Notes: generated by a model not told the origin, from the sequence alone. Shown: positions 48,718-57,991, numbered from the stretch's first letter. The stretch: DNA of 64,000 nt from Symbioplanes lichenis (GCF_030709675.1 NZ_JAUZQD010000007.1:124001-188000), one strand, 5' to 3'. Numbers and translations: made by a program.

Positions 48718-50172
48718 ATGAAGAAGCTGCTCTGGATGACAACCGCGGTCGCCGCCGCTGCCACCGGCACGGTGCTGGCACTACCGGGAGCCGAAGCGGC
48801 GACGACCGCCGTCCATTGGGGAGCGTGCCCGGTGACCCCGGCGGATCCACGGCAGGAATGCGGGACGGTGCGGGTGCCCCTGGACTACCGGCACCCGGCC
48901 GGACGGCAGATCTCCCTCGCCGTCTCGCGGATCCCGGCCGCCGACCCGGCCAAGCGCCGGGGCGTGCTCCTGGTGAACCCCGGTGGGCCCGGCGGGGAGG
49001 GGCTCACCTTCCGCTTGGCCGGGAGCAAGGCGGTGCTGGACGCGTACGACCAGATCGGTTTCGACCCTCGCGGCGTCGGCCACAGCGCGCCGGTCACGTG
49101 TGGCTTCACGGCCGAGGAGATGCTGCCGCCCCAGCCCTATCCGGCGGCGGACGGCTCGATCGCGCGCAACGTGACGTTCGCCCGATCCGCGGCGGCGCGG
49201 TGCGAGGCTCGCTCCGGTGACCTGCTGCCCCACGTCACGACCGCCAACACCGCCCGCGACCTCGACCGCATCCGGGCGGCGCTGGGCGAGGCGAAGATCT
49301 CCTACTACGGCCTCTCCTACGGGACGTATCTCGGGGCGGCGTACGCGTCGATGTTCCCCGCCCGCACGGACCGCATCGTCCTGGACAGCGCGGTCGACCC
49401 GGCCCGCGTCTGGTACGACAGCTTCCGGCTGCAGAGTCAGGGCATCGCGGACCGCTTCCCGGACGCCGCGTCGTATGCCGCCGCGCGAGGCGTGCTGGGC
49501 ACCACTCCCGCCGCTGTCACACGCGCCTATCTCGCTCTGGCGAGCCGCCTCGACACGGCGACGGCCGGACTCTCGGGCAACGTCTTCCGCTCGGCCAGCA
49601 CGGCGCTGCTGTCCCAGGACGCCGCGTTGCCCTACCTGACCGACTTCTGGACGGCGGCCGCCGCTCTCGCGGACGGGACGGCCACCCCGGAGCAGTCCTC
49701 CACCATCCAGCAGATCCTCGGCATGATCAGCCTCGCGGCCAACACGTCGCCCGGCGTCCCCGCGGACAACGCGCTCGCCGCCGCGTACGCCGTCGTCTGC
49801 GGCGATGTCCGATGGCCGCGCGACATCCGGACGTACGCCCGGAACGTCGCCGCCGACCGCAAGGCCCATCCCCTCTCGGCCGGCGCGCCCGCCAACATCT
49901 GGCCCTGCGCCTTCTGGCCCGACCCGATCGAGCCGCCCGTCGCCGTCACCGGCCACGGCCCGCGCAACGTGCTGATCCTCCAGAACTTGCGCGATCCGAA
50001 CACGCCCCTCGCCGGCGGCCGGGGCATGCGCAAGGCCCTCGGCGAGCGCGCGGCCCTGGTCACCGCGAACGCGGGAGGGCACGGCGCCTACGGCACTGCG
50101 GCCTGCGCCACGGCGGCGGCCGACACGTTCCTGGCCGCCGGCCACCTCCCGGCCCGCGACCGCACCTGCTGA
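48718..50172 (+). CDS. Secreted alpha/beta hydrolase, tripeptidyl aminopeptidase-like
   Basis: 484 residues from the ATG at 48718. Signal peptide ends near GAEAAT (about residue 28). The layout of Streptomyces SlpD/Tap-type S33 peptidases is seen: VPLDYRHPAGRQISLAVSRI, NPGGPGGEG oxyanion loop (about 91-99), nucleophile YYGLSYGTYLGA, catalytic Asp in LQNLRDPNTPL and His in NAGGHGAY near the C-terminus. Four Cys at conserved spacing probably form disulfides. Acts extracellularly on short peptides. Confidence 0.9.
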   Translation: MKKLLWMTTAVAAAATGTVLALPGAEAATTAVHWGACPVTPADPRQECGTVRVPLDYRHPAGRQISLAVSRIPAADPAKRRGVLLVNPGGPGGEGLTFRLAGSKAVLDAYDQIGFDPRGVGHSAPVTCGFTAEEMLPPQPYPAADGSIARNVTFARSAAARCEARSGDLLPHVTTANTARDLDRIRAALGEAKISYYGLSYGTYLGAAYASMFPARTDRIVLDSAVDPARVWYDSFRLQSQGIADRFPDAASYAAARGVLGTTPAAVTRAYLALASRLDTATAGLSGNVFRSASTALLSQDAALPYLTDFWTAAAALADGTATPEQSSTIQQILGMISLAANTSPGVPADNALAAAYAVVCGDVRWPRDIRTYARNVAADRKAHPLSAGAPANIWPCAFWPDPIEPPVAVTGHGPRNVLILQNLRDPNTPLAGGRGMRKALGERAALVTANAGGHGAYGTAACATAAADTFLAAGHLPARDRTC

Positions 50173-50188
50173 TCCCGCCCCGAGCCGT

Positions 50189-50983
50189 CTAGGTTCTTGA
50201 TTTTTCGCTGCGCGTGACCGGCGGCGGGGGCTCGGCGGCGCCGGTCATGATGGCCACCGCTTCGTTCATGCTGTGGGATTCCGGGGTGATGACCGTGGCG
50301 CGGCGGCCCAGGCGCTGGATGTGGATGCGGTCGGCGACCTCGAATACGTGGGGCATGTTGTGGCTGATCAGGATCACCGGGAGGCCGCGGTCGCGGACGT
50401 CGCGGATGAGTTGCAGGACGCGGTTGCCTTCCTTGACGCCGAGGGCGGCGGTGGGCTCGTCGAGGATGACGACCTTGCTGCCGAAGGCAGCCGAGCGGGC
50501 CACCGCCACCGCCTGGCGCTGCCCGCCGGAGAGCGACTCGACCGCCTGGCCGATGTTCTGCAGCGTGCCGATGCCGAGGTCGGACATGTGCTGCTTGGCC
50601 TCGCTGCGCATGTGGCCGGTGTCGAGCATGCGGAAGACCGAGCCCAGGATCCCGCGGCGCCGGTGCTCGCGGCCCAGGAACAAGTTGTCGGCGATGTCGA
50701 GGCCGGGCGACACGGCGAGCGTCTGGTAGACGGTTTCGATGCCGGCCTCGCGCGCCTCCATGGGGTTGCGGAACTGCACGCGCTGCCCGTCCAGATGGAT
50801 CTCGCCGCTGTCCGGGATCAGGGCGCCGGAGAGGGCCTTGATCAGGCTGGACTTGCCGGCGCCGTTGTCGCCGATGACCGCGAGGATCTCGCCCGGATAG
50901 AGCTCGAGGTCGCCGCTCTCGATGGCGGTGACGCGGCCGTAGCGCTTGGTGAGGCCGCGGGCCTCCAGGACGGGTGTGGTCAT
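50189..50983 (-). CDS. Sugar ABC transporter ATPase, FrcA-like
   Basis: 264 residues from the ATG at 50983 (ATGA overlap with the permease stop). Single-domain sugar ATPase: Walker A GDNGAGKSSLIKALSG, Q-loop VYQTLAV, signature LSGGQRQAVAVARS, Walker B KVVILDEPTAALG, H-loop ISHNM. Single-domain ATPases of this CUT2 subtype occur in fructose-type (FrcBCA) importers. Third gene of the minus-strand operon. Confidence 0.9.
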   Translation of the reverse strand: MTTPVLEARGLTKRYGRVTAIESGDLELYPGEILAVIGDNGAGKSSLIKALSGALIPDSGEIHLDGQRVQFRNPMEAREAGIETVYQTLAVSPGLDIADNLFLGREHRRRGILGSVFRMLDTGHMRSEAKQHMSDLGIGTLQNIGQAVESLSGGQRQAVAVARSAAFGSKVVILDEPTAALGVKEGNRVLQLIRDVRDRGLPVILISHNMPHVFEVADRIHIQRLGRRATVITPESHSMNEAVAIMTGAAEPPPPVTRSEKSRT

Positions 50984-51996
50984 GATTTGACCTTCCTGAT
51001 CCACTGGTCCAGGGAGACGGCGACGAGCACGAGCAGGCCGATGGCGAAGCCCTGCCAGACGACCTCGACCCCGCCGAGCTGGAGGCCGTTGCGGAAGACG
51101 CCGACGATCAGCGCGCCGATGAGGGTGCCGAGGACGCCGCCGCGGCCGCCGAAGAGGCTGGTGCCGCCGAGGACCACGGCGGTGATGGAGTCCAGGTTGT
51201 ACTCGGTGCCCACGTTGGGGCTGGCCGACGCGAGCCGGCCGATGAGGATCCAGCCGCCGACGGCGTAGAGGAGTCCGGCGACCGTGTAGACCGAGAAGAG
51301 CACGCGGCCGGTGCGGATGCCGGCGAGCCGGGCGGCTTCCCGGTCGTCGCCCGTCGCGTAGACGTGTTTGCCCCAGGCGGTCGAGCGCAGGGCGTAGAAG
51401 AAGAAGCCGAAGAGCAGGAGCATGAGGATCGACCCGTACGTCAGCCGGAAGCTCCCGATCGGGATCGAGTCGCCGGTCCACGTCATGAGGCCGGGCATGT
51501 CGGAGCCGCGTACCGTCTCGCTGTTGGAGACGACCGAGTTGAGCGAGAAGAAGATGGTCAGCGTGCCCAGCGTGACGATGAACGGGGGCAGCTTGATCCG
51601 CGTCACGAGCACGCCGTTGAGGGCGCCCATCGCCGTGCCGCAGACGAGACCGAGCAGCAGCGCGACGATGCCCGGCATGCCGGCGTCGAAGGCGAAGTTC
51701 GCCGCGAGGATCGACGAGAAGACCGCGATCGCGCCCGCCGACAGGTCGATGCCGGCGGTGAGGATCACCAGCGTCTGACCCAGGGCCAGCGTGGCGATGA
51801 CGGTCACCTGCGCGAGCACCAGCGACAGGTTGGTCGCCGAGAAGAAGCGCACGTTGACGATCGAGAAGGCCACGATCGCGATGACGAGTACGGCCAGCGG
51901 CCCGAGCACCGGATTGCCGTGCAGGATGTGCTGCACCCGCTCCGCGGGAGTGTCGTGCCGGGCGACCTCGAAGTCGCCGACCGCCGAAGTCGCCAT
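50980..51996 (-). CDS. Sugar ABC transporter permease, CUT2/FrcC-like
   Basis: 338 residues from the ATG at 51996, one base after the binding-protein stop. Eight to ten hydrophobic segments. Signatures of RbsC/FrcC permeases: TLALGQTLVILTAGIDLSAG, GLVCGTAMGALNGVLV, NLDSITAVVLGGTSLFGGRG (about 265-284). Forms the membrane channel with its neighbours. Confidence 0.93.
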   Translation of the reverse strand: MATSAVGDFEVARHDTPAERVQHILHGNPVLGPLAVLVIAIVAFSIVNVRFFSATNLSLVLAQVTVIATLALGQTLVILTAGIDLSAGAIAVFSSILAANFAFDAGMPGIVALLLGLVCGTAMGALNGVLVTRIKLPPFIVTLGTLTIFFSLNSVVSNSETVRGSDMPGLMTWTGDSIPIGSFRLTYGSILMLLLFGFFFYALRSTAWGKHVYATGDDREAARLAGIRTGRVLFSVYTVAGLLYAVGGWILIGRLASASPNVGTEYNLDSITAVVLGGTSLFGGRGGVLGTLIGALIVGVFRNGLQLGGVEVVWQGFAIGLLVLVAVSLDQWIRKVKS

Positions 51997-51997
51997 G

Positions 51998-53020
51998 TCA
52001 GCCCCAGCAATTCTGCAGGCCCCACGCGGAGTCCTTGGCCTCCACGCCGGCTTGCGGGTCGTCGGTGATGAGCTGGACCCCGGTGTCGACGAAGGTCTTG
52101 CCGGCGGTGGCCTGCGGCCGGGTGCCGTCCTTCGCGAAGCGCGCGATCGCCTCGATGCCCAGCGCCGCCATCTTCAGCGGGAACTGCATCGAGGTCGCGC
52201 CGATGACACCGTTCTTCACGTTGTCGACGCCCGGGCAGCCGCCGTCGACGGAGACGATGGTGACGTCCTTCTCCTTGCCCGCGGACTTGAGCGCCTGATA
52301 GGCCCCGGCCGCGGCCGGCTCGTTGATCGTGTAGACCAGGTTGATCGACGGGTCCTTCTGGAGCAGGTTCTCCATCGCGGTCCGCCCGCCGTCCTCGGCC
52401 CCGTCGGTGACGTCGTGCCCGGCGATGCGCGGGTCGTTCTCGTCCCCGATCCGGTTCTTGTCGGCGACGTCGATGCCGAAACCCTCGAGAAAACCCTGAT
52501 CCCGCTGTACGTCCACCGAGACCTGGTTCGCGTTGAGGTCGAGCATCGCTATCTTGGCCTGCGTGCCGGACGAAGCGAACTTCGCCTGGGCCCACTGCCC
52601 GATCAGCCGCCCGGCCTGGTAGTTGTCGGTGGCGAACGTGGCGTCGGCGGCGTCCGGCGGGTCGACCGGCGTGTCCAGCGCGATGACGAGCATGCCCTGC
52701 TCGTGCGCGCGGTCGATGGACGGCACGATGGCCTTGGAGTCGTTCGGGGTGATGAGGAAGCCCTTGGCGCCGAAGGACATGAGGTTCTCGATCGCGAGCA
52801 CCTGCGCCTCGTTGTCGCCGTCGATCTTCCCGGCGAAGGACTGCAGCTCGACGCCCTCCTGCCCGGCCGTCTGCTGCGCACCCTTCTTCATCGTCACGAA
52901 GAAGGGGTTGGTGTCGGTCTTGGTGATCAGGCCGACCACGTCGTCGCCGGAGCCGCCCTGGCAGGCCGCGGTCGGCAGGATCAGAAGCACCGCGGCCAGC
53001 GCGGGCGCCAATCGGGGCAT
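51998..53020 (-). CDS. Sugar-binding lipoprotein of the FrcB-like importer
   Basis: 340 residues; the lipobox L-P-T-A-A-C gives Cys about residue 20. Periplasmic-binding-protein type I fold: GLITKTDTNPFFVTMKKGAQ, GFLITPNDSKAIVPSIDRAH, VIALDTPVDPPDA, DGGCPGVDNVKNGVIGATS. Closest in style to FrcB; the likely ligand is a monosaccharide such as fructose, inferred from family resemblance. A LacI-type palindrome lies 50 bp upstream. Confidence 0.92.
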   Translation of the reverse strand: MPRLAPALAAVLLILPTAACQGGSGDDVVGLITKTDTNPFFVTMKKGAQQTAGQEGVELQSFAGKIDGDNEAQVLAIENLMSFGAKGFLITPNDSKAIVPSIDRAHEQGMLVIALDTPVDPPDAADATFATDNYQAGRLIGQWAQAKFASSGTQAKIAMLDLNANQVSVDVQRDQGFLEGFGIDVADKNRIGDENDPRIAGHDVTDGAEDGGRTAMENLLQKDPSINLVYTINEPAAAGAYQALKSAGKEKDVTIVSVDGGCPGVDNVKNGVIGATSMQFPLKMAALGIEAIARFAKDGTRPQATAGKTFVDTGVQLITDDPQAGVEAKDSAWGLQNCWG

Positions 53021-53069
53021 GTCTCCTCCACTTCGCCGGGAAGGACTGCCCCTGTAGTCAACGCCGCGT

Positions 53070-53079
53070 GTCGATCGAC
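53070..53079. promoter_or_regulatory. Palindromic operator candidate for the sugar ABC operon
   Basis: GTCGATCGAC, a perfect 10-bp palindrome with a central CG. On the minus strand TTGACA just precedes it and a second TTGAC follows, so the site sits within the promoter. The distance to the binding-protein start is 50 bp. No LacI gene is in the window. Confidence 0.45.
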
Positions 53080-53091
53080 TGTCAACGATGA

Positions 53092-53122
53092 AAAAGGCCG
53101 GCGCCCCGGGCGCCGGCCTTTT
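53092..53122 (-). terminator. Intrinsic terminator after the beta-helix protein gene
   Basis: AAAAGGCCGGCGCCC (53092-53106) is inverted at 53108-53122. On the minus strand the stem ends in TTTTT, and on the plus strand in TTTT. It serves the minus gene ending at 53134. Confidence 0.88.
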
Positions 53123-53133
53123 CCCTCAACGGT

Positions 53134-55332
53134 TTACGGGAAGTTGGTGACGGTCACCGGTACGGTCGCCGTGCCCTGCGCCGGGCCGCCGGTGTTGTTG
53201 ACGACGTGGTCGATCACGCCGTTGCCGCCCAGCGACACGGTGAAGACGTTGTGCAGCTTCACGCCGCTGTTCACCGGCACCTCGAAGCCCCGGTCCGAGT
53301 GCACCTGCGGGTTGACGTTGAAGTAGCAGTAGCTGCCCATCGCCCACGCCTCGTGGCTGGTCACGCTGTCGGCGACCTTGTACGCGGCGTAGCCGTTGGC
53401 GCCCGACCGCCACGCGGCGTTGGACGGCGGGTCGTACGGCTGCTCGTTCTGCAGGAAGTACGTGCGGCCGCCGTTGCCGTTCCAGACGACCTCGTACTTC
53501 TGGTAGTGCTCGACGAAGAGCCCGTACGCCGTGACGTTCTGACCGTTGACGATCAGCCCGCTGTCGGCGGTGTTGATCGTCCAGCCGTAGGTGCCGGCGT
53601 TGCCGTGGTCGGCGCGCCACGCCCAGATGTGGTCGATGATCGTGTTGTTGCTGTTGACCAGCAGGCTGTTGGTGGCCTTGCCGGCGATCGAGCCGCCGAT
53701 CCGGAAGAACACGTCCTGGACGGTCGTCGGGTTGGCCGCGTGGTTCGCGCTGCTTCCACTCGGCCCGATGACGAGCAGGTTCGCCGAGTTCGTGGTGCCG
53801 GCGTCGAAGAGCAGACCGGCGATCTTCACGCCGTCCACGTCGGCCACCTGCATCGGCGTGACGCCGTTGTCCGGGATGATCGTCGCGTAGCCGAGACCGA
53901 GCACGACCGTGTTGGCCCGGGTCACGTTGATCGTCTGGTTCACGTGGTAGATGCCCGGCTGGAAGATCAGGTTGAGACCCTGCGCCAGCGCCTGGTTGAT
54001 CGTCGCGGCCGAGTCACCCGGCTTGGCGACGTAGAACTGCGTGAGCGGGAGGCTCGTACCCGGCGTGTTCCCGTTCGCCCAGGTCACGCCGCTCGCGTTC
54101 GACTGCAGGTTGGGTACGAAGACCGCGTACTGCCCGTTCGCCTGATAGAGGTACGGCTTCTCGCGGATGACCGGCGCGGTGCCGATCGTCGTGTACGGCG
54201 GGTTGGGGAAGCTCGACGCCGGGGCGCCCTGCACGCCGACGAACGTCTGGTTCCACACCGCGTTGAGGCTCGACCCGATGGTGCTGTTGCGGGTGAACCA
54301 CTGCTGCTGCGAGTACTGCTGCTCGGAGCCGCTGATGCGGGAGTCCGCGATGTAGCCGCCGGAGGCCCACCCGTACCCGTTGGGGGCGAGGTTGAGGTCG
54401 CCGTGGATGTCCATGCGCCGGAACGGGGCGGCCTGCGAGACGGCCCAGCGGTCGGCGCCCGACACGGGGTAGACCGACAGGTTCTCGACCGAGCGCCAGA
54501 AGTTCTGGGTGGCGTTGCCCTGGAACCAGCCCGCGTCCACGGTGATGTCGCCGTTGATCCGGGTGTCCTGCGGGTTCTGGCCGAGACCGATCACCGAGGT
54601 GTAGAAGCCGACCTGGATGTTCAGCCCGTTGTAGGTGCCCGGCTTGAACGCCAGGACGTAGCGCTGCGGGCCGAACTGGTTCGACTCCTGCTGGCGGAAG
54701 ATCGTGTCGGCCTGGCTCTGGATCGAGGCGGACGACATCGACGGGTCGAACGTGATGACGTTCGCGCCGAGGCTGCCACCCCCGTTCGACGGCGGTGGCG
54801 TGGTCGGGTCGGTGGACGGGGTGCCCCCGAAGACCTTGAATTCCCAGAGCGAATATCCGTACGCGGTGGCGCGCTCGGTGCCGTACATGCGCACGTAGCG
54901 GGCGGTCGCGTTGACCGTCAGGCTCTGCACACCGGCCTGTCCCGCGGTCGCCGGGGTGGCGTCGGTCCAGGTGCTGCCGTTGGCCGAGGTCTGAATCCGG
55001 AAGGTCTTCGCGTACGCGGCCTCCCAGTTCAGCTCGACCCGGTTGATCGCCGAGCTGGCGCCCAGGTCGACCTGCAGCCACGACGGGTCGGCGAAGCCGG
55101 AGGCCCAGCGCGTGCCGGTGTTGCCGTCGACGGCGGCCTCGGCCGGGAAGGCGCCCTGGTTCTCGTAGGAGGACGCGGTCACCGGCTTGCCCTGCGACAA
55201 CAGTGTCTCGGCGGCGTGCGCGCTGAGCGTGGTGGCGGCGCCGAAGCCGGCGACGACCGCGACGACGAGGCCGGCGGTGGCGCCGAGACGCCACCGCCTT
55301 CGCGGCCGCGCCGGGGTGATGGGGACGGTCAT
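53134..55332 (-). CDS. Secreted discoidin plus beta-helix protein, probable polysaccharide-active enzyme
   Basis: 732 residues from the ATG at 55332 (GAGGAG upstream). Signal sequence with Arg-rich start, hydrophobic core and cut near AHAAET (about residue 41). Discoidin/CBM32 domain at about 45-168 (TASSYENQGAFPAEAAVDGN, then WLQVDLGASSAINRVELNWE), Pro/Thr linker, then a long right-handed beta-helix region: repeated NVTRANTVVLGLGYATIIPD, VQDVFFRIGG, NSNNTIIDHIWAWRADHGN. Helix-type proteins of this shape include pectate lyases and several glycan hydrolases, but I cannot name the family. A LacI-like operator pair precedes it. Confidence 0.82.
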   Translation of the reverse strand: MTVPITPARPRRRWRLGATAGLVVAVVAGFGAATTLSAHAAETLLSQGKPVTASSYENQGAFPAEAAVDGNTGTRWASGFADPSWLQVDLGASSAINRVELNWEAAYAKTFRIQTSANGSTWTDATPATAGQAGVQSLTVNATARYVRMYGTERATAYGYSLWEFKVFGGTPSTDPTTPPPSNGGGSLGANVITFDPSMSSASIQSQADTIFRQQESNQFGPQRYVLAFKPGTYNGLNIQVGFYTSVIGLGQNPQDTRINGDITVDAGWFQGNATQNFWRSVENLSVYPVSGADRWAVSQAAPFRRMDIHGDLNLAPNGYGWASGGYIADSRISGSEQQYSQQQWFTRNSTIGSSLNAVWNQTFVGVQGAPASSFPNPPYTTIGTAPVIREKPYLYQANGQYAVFVPNLQSNASGVTWANGNTPGTSLPLTQFYVAKPGDSAATINQALAQGLNLIFQPGIYHVNQTINVTRANTVVLGLGYATIIPDNGVTPMQVADVDGVKIAGLLFDAGTTNSANLLVIGPSGSSANHAANPTTVQDVFFRIGGSIAGKATNSLLVNSNNTIIDHIWAWRADHGNAGTYGWTINTADSGLIVNGQNVTAYGLFVEHYQKYEVVWNGNGGRTYFLQNEQPYDPPSNAAWRSGANGYAAYKVADSVTSHEAWAMGSYCYFNVNPQVHSDRGFEVPVNSGVKLHNVFTVSLGGNGVIDHVVNNTGGPAQGTATVPVTVTNFP

Positions 55333-55416
55333 GACATCTCCTCTGCGGGAGGTCGGGACGCGTGGGGTTGCGCGTCCGCCGGGGAGCCGGGGAAGCTCCA
55401 CGGGGAAACGATCTTT

Positions 55417-55464
55417 GGAGAGCGCTTCCCCGCGTCTGGACGCTAAGTTCGGTTACATCGATGT
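55417..55464. promoter_or_regulatory. Two operator-like palindromes upstream of the beta-helix gene
   Basis: GGAGAGCGCTTCCC (55417-55430, imperfect, core AGCGCT) and ACATCGATGT (55455-55464, perfect). The latter is identical to the core of the GH92 operator. Both lie within 135 bp of the start codon. The rest of the 294-bp intergenic space shows no gene. Confidence 0.55.
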
Positions 55465-55626
55465 GTCAAAGGTTCCGTAACTCGATGACCATCGAAATCC
55501 CGGAACCGGTTCCGAGGCGCCCACGCTGAGCTGCCCGATAACAGTTCTCCGCGCCGGGCCGCCTCGCCCGAATCGGCTGCCGCCAGCAGGACGGGCCTTC
55601 CCGGCATACCGCCTACAGTGGTCCGT

Positions 55627-56136
55627 ATGCGGCTGCTCCTGACCACCGACACCCACGTCCCGAAACGCGCCCGAGACCTCCCCGAAGCACTGTGGGCCGC
55701 GGTCGCCGAGGCAGACGTGGTCGTCCACGCCGGCGACTGGGTCGACGTGACTTTGCTCGACACGCTGGAGTCGCGAGCCCGCCGCCTGATCGCCTGCTAC
55801 GGCAACAACGACGGCCCGGCCCTCCGAGCCCGCCTCCCCCTCGTGGCCCGAGCAACCCTCGACGGCCTCCGCCTCGCCGTCGTCCACGAAACCGGCGACG
55901 CCAAGGGCCGCGAAGCCCGCTGCGCCGCCGCCTACCCCGACACCGACCTGCTGGTCTTCGGCCACTCCCACATCCCCTGGGACACCACCACCCCGACCGG
56001 CCTCCGCCTCCTCAACCCCGGCAGCCCCACCGACCGCCGCCGCCAGCCCCACTGCACCTACATGACGGCCACCATCGAGACCGGCACGCTGGCCGAGGTC
56101 ACCCTGCACAGGCTGCCGCTACGGGTCGGTCGCTGA
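55627..56136 (+). CDS. YfcE/MJ0936-type metallophosphoesterase
   Basis: 169 residues, ATG at 55627. Calcineurin-like motifs: TTDTHVP (DxH), HAGDWVD (GDxx), CYGNNDGP (GNxD), VVHETGD and FGHSHIPW (GHTH-like), then LLNPGS. These residues bind two metal ions; the family hydrolyses phosphodiesters or small phosphate esters in the cytoplasm. Length is typical. Confidence 0.9.
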   Translation: MRLLLTTDTHVPKRARDLPEALWAAVAEADVVVHAGDWVDVTLLDTLESRARRLIACYGNNDGPALRARLPLVARATLDGLRLAVVHETGDAKGREARCAAAYPDTDLLVFGHSHIPWDTTTPTGLRLLNPGSPTDRRRQPHCTYMTATIETGTLAEVTLHRLPLRVGR

Positions 56137-56189
56137 CCCCGGACGGCAGCCGGGTGGCCGCGCCGCCTTCGGGCGGGTGGCGCTTCCCA

Positions 56190-56888
56190 TTACGGGCGCA
56201 GGACGACCTTGCCCAGGTTCTGCCGGCTTTCGAGGATGTCGTGGGCGCGGGCGGCGTCGGTCAGTGGGAGTTCGGCGTGGATGGCGGGGCGGAGCTGACC
56301 AGACTCGGCCAGCTTCCATAGCTCGCGCTCGTGGGTTGCGTACAGGTTGGGGTGCGTGGCGGCGAAGTGGCGCATTGCCAGGCCGGTCACTGTTTTGGCG
56401 CCGGCCAGGAGGTCGGGGGCCGCGATCGTGCCGCCGCCGGAGCTCGCCCGCGCCCGGGCCAGCTGGACGGCGAGGTGTCCGACCCCACTGGCCGCCGCGG
56501 TGATCAGGACGGATTCGCCCGCCGCGAGGGAGTCCAGGGCGGCCAGCGCCACGTGCCCGCTGCGGACCAGCGCCACGGCGGTCACCGCGGCACCCGGCGG
56601 AATCGGGCTGGTCACCGCGGCCGGGGCGACGACCACGTCCTGGTACGACCCGGTGAACGGCAGCGTCACCACCTGGTCCCCGAGGGCGTAGCCGGTCACT
56701 CCCGGCCCGAGCCCGATCACCGTCCCCGCGACTTCACCCCCGAGGACGCCCGGGCCGCCGCGGCGGGACATGCGGACGACCGGCAGCGTGACGCCGATAG
56801 CTGCCGGGCGGATCAGGAACTCACCCTCGGCCGGCGCCGGCTCGGGGATCTGCTCGATGGTGAGGGTGTCGAGGCGTACGCGTCGCAT
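56190..56888 (-). CDS. Quinone oxidoreductase-like protein with internally deleted cofactor domain
   Basis: 232 residues, ATG at 56888, against ~310 usual for the family. The N-terminal GroES-like half is complete (PGVLGGEVAGTVIGLGPGVT) and the glycine-rich GVGHLAVQLARA begins the Rossmann fold. The sequence then jumps to GGGTIAAPDLLAGAKTVTGL and the family's C-terminal end (QLRPAIHAELPLTDAARAHD). About 80 residues forming the second half of the nucleotide-binding domain are missing without any frame change. It may be non-catalytic or a decaying gene. It follows the MRJP gene by 7 bp on the same strand. Confidence 0.75.
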   Translation of the reverse strand: MRRVRLDTLTIEQIPEPAPAEGEFLIRPAAIGVTLPVVRMSRRGGPGVLGGEVAGTVIGLGPGVTGYALGDQVVTLPFTGSYQDVVVAPAAVTSPIPPGAAVTAVALVRSGHVALAALDSLAAGESVLITAAASGVGHLAVQLARARASSGGGTIAAPDLLAGAKTVTGLAMRHFAATHPNLYATHERELWKLAESGQLRPAIHAELPLTDAARAHDILESRQNLGKVVLRP

Positions 56889-56895
56889 CGCCCAC

Positions 56896-57954
56896 TTATG
56901 TCAGGCGGACCGGCCCGGCGTCGATCGGAAATCGGAACAGCGCGTACGGGTACTCCCGCTCGTCCGCCCCGCCCGTGTACTTGGCCTGCCGGTGCAGCTG
57001 GTTGGCCGTCACGTAGACGTACCCGTCGGCCACGGACATCGTGTCGGGCCAGAGCAGGCGTGGGTCCTGCACCAGGGTTTCGAGCGTGCCGTCCGTCGCG
57101 CGGCGGAGCAGCGCCTTCCGCTCGGGGCTCGTCAGATAGAGCCGACCCTGGTCGTCCGTCTCCAGCCCGTCGGAGATGCCGCCCTTGTCGCCCTCGTCGC
57201 GCACGGTCAGGGCGACCTCGTCGTCCGAGGCCTCGCGGTTGCAGAGCGCGCCGGCGTCGACGCTGTACCAGCGGCGGGACTGCAGGGGGCAGTACCAGAG
57301 GCGGGAGCCGTCGGCGGCGATCGCGATGCCGTCCGCGCCCATCGTCACCGGCTGGGGCGTGGGGCCGGAGCGGTCCAGGAACGGGCGGTCCTCGACGGAG
57401 GGGCGCAGGGACAGGTCGGCCTTGGTCGACGGGTGGTCGTGCAGGCGCCGCCAGGCCGTGCCGCTGTCGAGGTCGACCACGATGATGCCGTTGGGGCCCT
57501 GGTCGGCGGAGTCGGTGATGAAGGCGGCGTTGCGGCGCAGGTCGAAGCGCACGTCGTTGAGGTAGGTCGTCGGCAGGGCGGTCCTGGGGTCGAAGACGAT
57601 CGTGCGCTCGACCGTGTCGGAGGCCAGGTCGATGCAGACCAGTTTGGGCCCGCCGAAGTGGGTCTCCTGGAACATCGGGGAGCCGGTGTCGAGCACCCAC
57701 AGGCGGTCGGCCGGGTCCACCACGATGCTCTGCACGGAGACGAACGCCTTGGGGTCGTCGTCGCCGGTCGGGCTGTTCCAGGCCTGGTCGGGATAAGGCA
57801 CGACCTGCCCGTCGCGGATCTCGGCCACGGTGAACGGCACGTCGTCGCCCCACTTGGGGAAGTTGACGAAGACGCGTCCCGTGGCGGACACGCTCACGCC
57901 CGTCGGCATGGGGCCGCTGTCGAAGGCGTGCACCGTCTCCAGCTGATCGCTCAT
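56896..57954 (-). CDS. Yellow/major royal jelly protein (MRJP) family beta-propeller
   Basis: 352 residues from the ATG at 57954; the upstream extension overlaps the divergent TetR promoter. MRJP-type propeller motifs: PTGVSVSATGRVFVNFPKWG, VDPADRLWVLDTGSP, TYLNDVRFDLRRNAAFITDS, GISDGLETDDQGRLYLTSPE, WPDTMSVADGYVYVTANQLH. No signal peptide is seen. Bacterial homologues are common but uncharacterised; relation to SMP-30/gluconolactonases suggests lactone or dopachrome-like chemistry, unproven. Operon with the truncated reductase. Confidence 0.85.
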   Translation of the reverse strand: MSDQLETVHAFDSGPMPTGVSVSATGRVFVNFPKWGDDVPFTVAEIRDGQVVPYPDQAWNSPTGDDDPKAFVSVQSIVVDPADRLWVLDTGSPMFQETHFGGPKLVCIDLASDTVERTIVFDPRTALPTTYLNDVRFDLRRNAAFITDSADQGPNGIIVVDLDSGTAWRRLHDHPSTKADLSLRPSVEDRPFLDRSGPTPQPVTMGADGIAIAADGSRLWYCPLQSRRWYSVDAGALCNREASDDEVALTVRDEGDKGGISDGLETDDQGRLYLTSPERKALLRRATDGTLETLVQDPRLLWPDTMSVADGYVYVTANQLHRQAKYTGGADEREYPYALFRFPIDAGPVRLT

Positions 57955-57991
57955 CGCCGACGCATACCCCCGGAAATCGAGAGGGAAACGG

